64,000 nt of DNA from Notospermus geniculatus (lineage: Eukaryota; Nemertea; Pilidiophora; Heteronemertea; Lineidae). Positions within the stretch are counted from its first letter, which is position 1. Each line of letters begins with the position of its first letter. Where the stretch lies: assembly GCA_002633025.1 (NCBI GenBank), contig NMRB01000392.1, positions 104,752-168,751 of the forward strand, given 5' to 3'. A program made the translations under genes and the position numbers. This document shows positions 63,291 to 64,000 of the stretch, piece after piece. The notes under the pieces are model-generated. The model was not told where the DNA came from, did no database searches, and worked only from the letters and a program-made list of their open reading frames with translations.

Positions 63291-63699
63291 TTTACCTTTT
63301 GATCTACTGCTACACTGCATGTGCTGTGTACACGCGCATGCGCATATACTGTGTTAATGCGCCTATAGTACACAGCACAATGCGCATGCATCATGCGCTT
63401 AGCTTATTTCCCAAAGGCATGGCAGGGAACGAGCCCGAAAAAAGTGAATAAATTAGGCCTAGGCTCATGCATACCTAATAAAAAATGTCCCCGCCTACGG
63501 GTAATATGCTCGTCGGAAAAGGAAAAGGAAAAGAGAAAGCGGCGACGTGTTCTTTCAATCGACGACAGCAGTGAAGCAGACTGGACGAGATCCGAAAGAC
63601 ATTAAAGCAGGTGTGGTAGAATCTAATGCCTCCGTCTTTCTCATGCCCCCTGTATTGTTCCTCACAGGATTAAGGGTCTTGGTCTCTATACAGGCTGGG

Positions 63700-63755
63700 C
63701 CAAAAAAGCGCAACATACACTTAAGATGTTTTATGCATACGACCCCTGGCCATTA
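63700..63755. repeat. Truncated MITE end and GGGCCAAAAAAGCGCAACAT word
   Basis: CACTTAAGATGTTTTATGCA with GACCCCTGG repeats the right end of 6498-7344. GGGCCAAAAAAGCGCAACAT just before it is mirrored at about 42575-42600. Confidence 0.55.
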
Positions 63756-64000
63756 TGTGCCCAATAATCCCTGTTACAGGGTGTGGTATTTTATTCAAAA
63801 AATGGAATGCGGGCAATGGCCCAGTTGTGGCCTGACACCTTGCCTATTTCAAGTTCAAAAACTGATAAATCAATTAACCTTTTATCTGTGAATGCGTGAG
63901 AGCCAATCAGTCAGTCTTACTTTGCCCACAAGTGACCACAAATAAAATAGGGCTACCACAGTATTTACCTAATGGCCTATATTTTATACACGATCCAATT

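Larger units (their letters stand above)
61796..64000. repeat. Segmental duplicate B (partner 36480-38600)
   Basis: Shared blocks are listed under 36480-38600. This copy carries the hairpin array at 62088-63290 and runs off the window end. Confidence 0.8.

Overview
This window looks like nuclear DNA of a marine invertebrate deuterostome (lancelet, acorn worm or echinoderm type); that placement is an inference. The sequence shows intron-split coding exons, AATAAA signals, tRNA-derived SINEs, non-LTR and LTR retroelements, several PIF/Harbinger transposons, dozens of hairpin or foldback DNA elements, and many TAGGCCTA-type words. There are no operons, ribosome binding sites or long bacterial ORFs. 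The assembly has a 315-base gap (48601-48915), a 6-base gap (28701-28706) and single Ns at 21094, 24231, 33680 and 58201.

Host-like genes are few. (1) A two-exon gene on + (44354-44604 joined to 45269-46231) has a cysteine-rich PAN/Apple-like exon followed by a large terminal exon; a paralogous PAN-like exon lies on - at 2004-2251. (2) A small predicted membrane protein has an exon at 14127-14273 and two competing terminal exons (14743-14807 and 16997-17049). (3) A three-exon Myb/SANT-like gene on - (33958-32452) splices in phase but carries one frameshift.

The rest is mostly transposon strata. Harbinger copies are at 28205-31251 (+, interrupted twice), 34480-34740 (-, first exon with a nonsense codon), 27750-27960 (-, C-terminal fragment), 38643-41152 (complete element, intact DNA-binding ORF, deleted transposase) and 47759-55073 (complete but heavily nested). 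In the last one an LTR retroelement sits in the terminal region, a 1.2-kb element with a TA duplication splits the transposase near its C-terminus, and a 2.2-kb palindromic element with a 5-bp duplication splits it near its N-terminus. In both transposase cases, removing the insert plus one duplication copy restores the reading frame.

Four long-TIR elements have exact 9-bp target duplications, the mark of Mutator-like elements (18466-19055, 28285-29678, 55454-57257, 59452-60287). Other elements carry TTAA, TAA, 8-bp or 4-bp duplications. An inverted-repeat element built from CCATGG and CCTAGG palindromes (56190-56741) is the most unusual structure. A segment at 36480-38600 is duplicated at 61796-64000, with different insertions in each copy.
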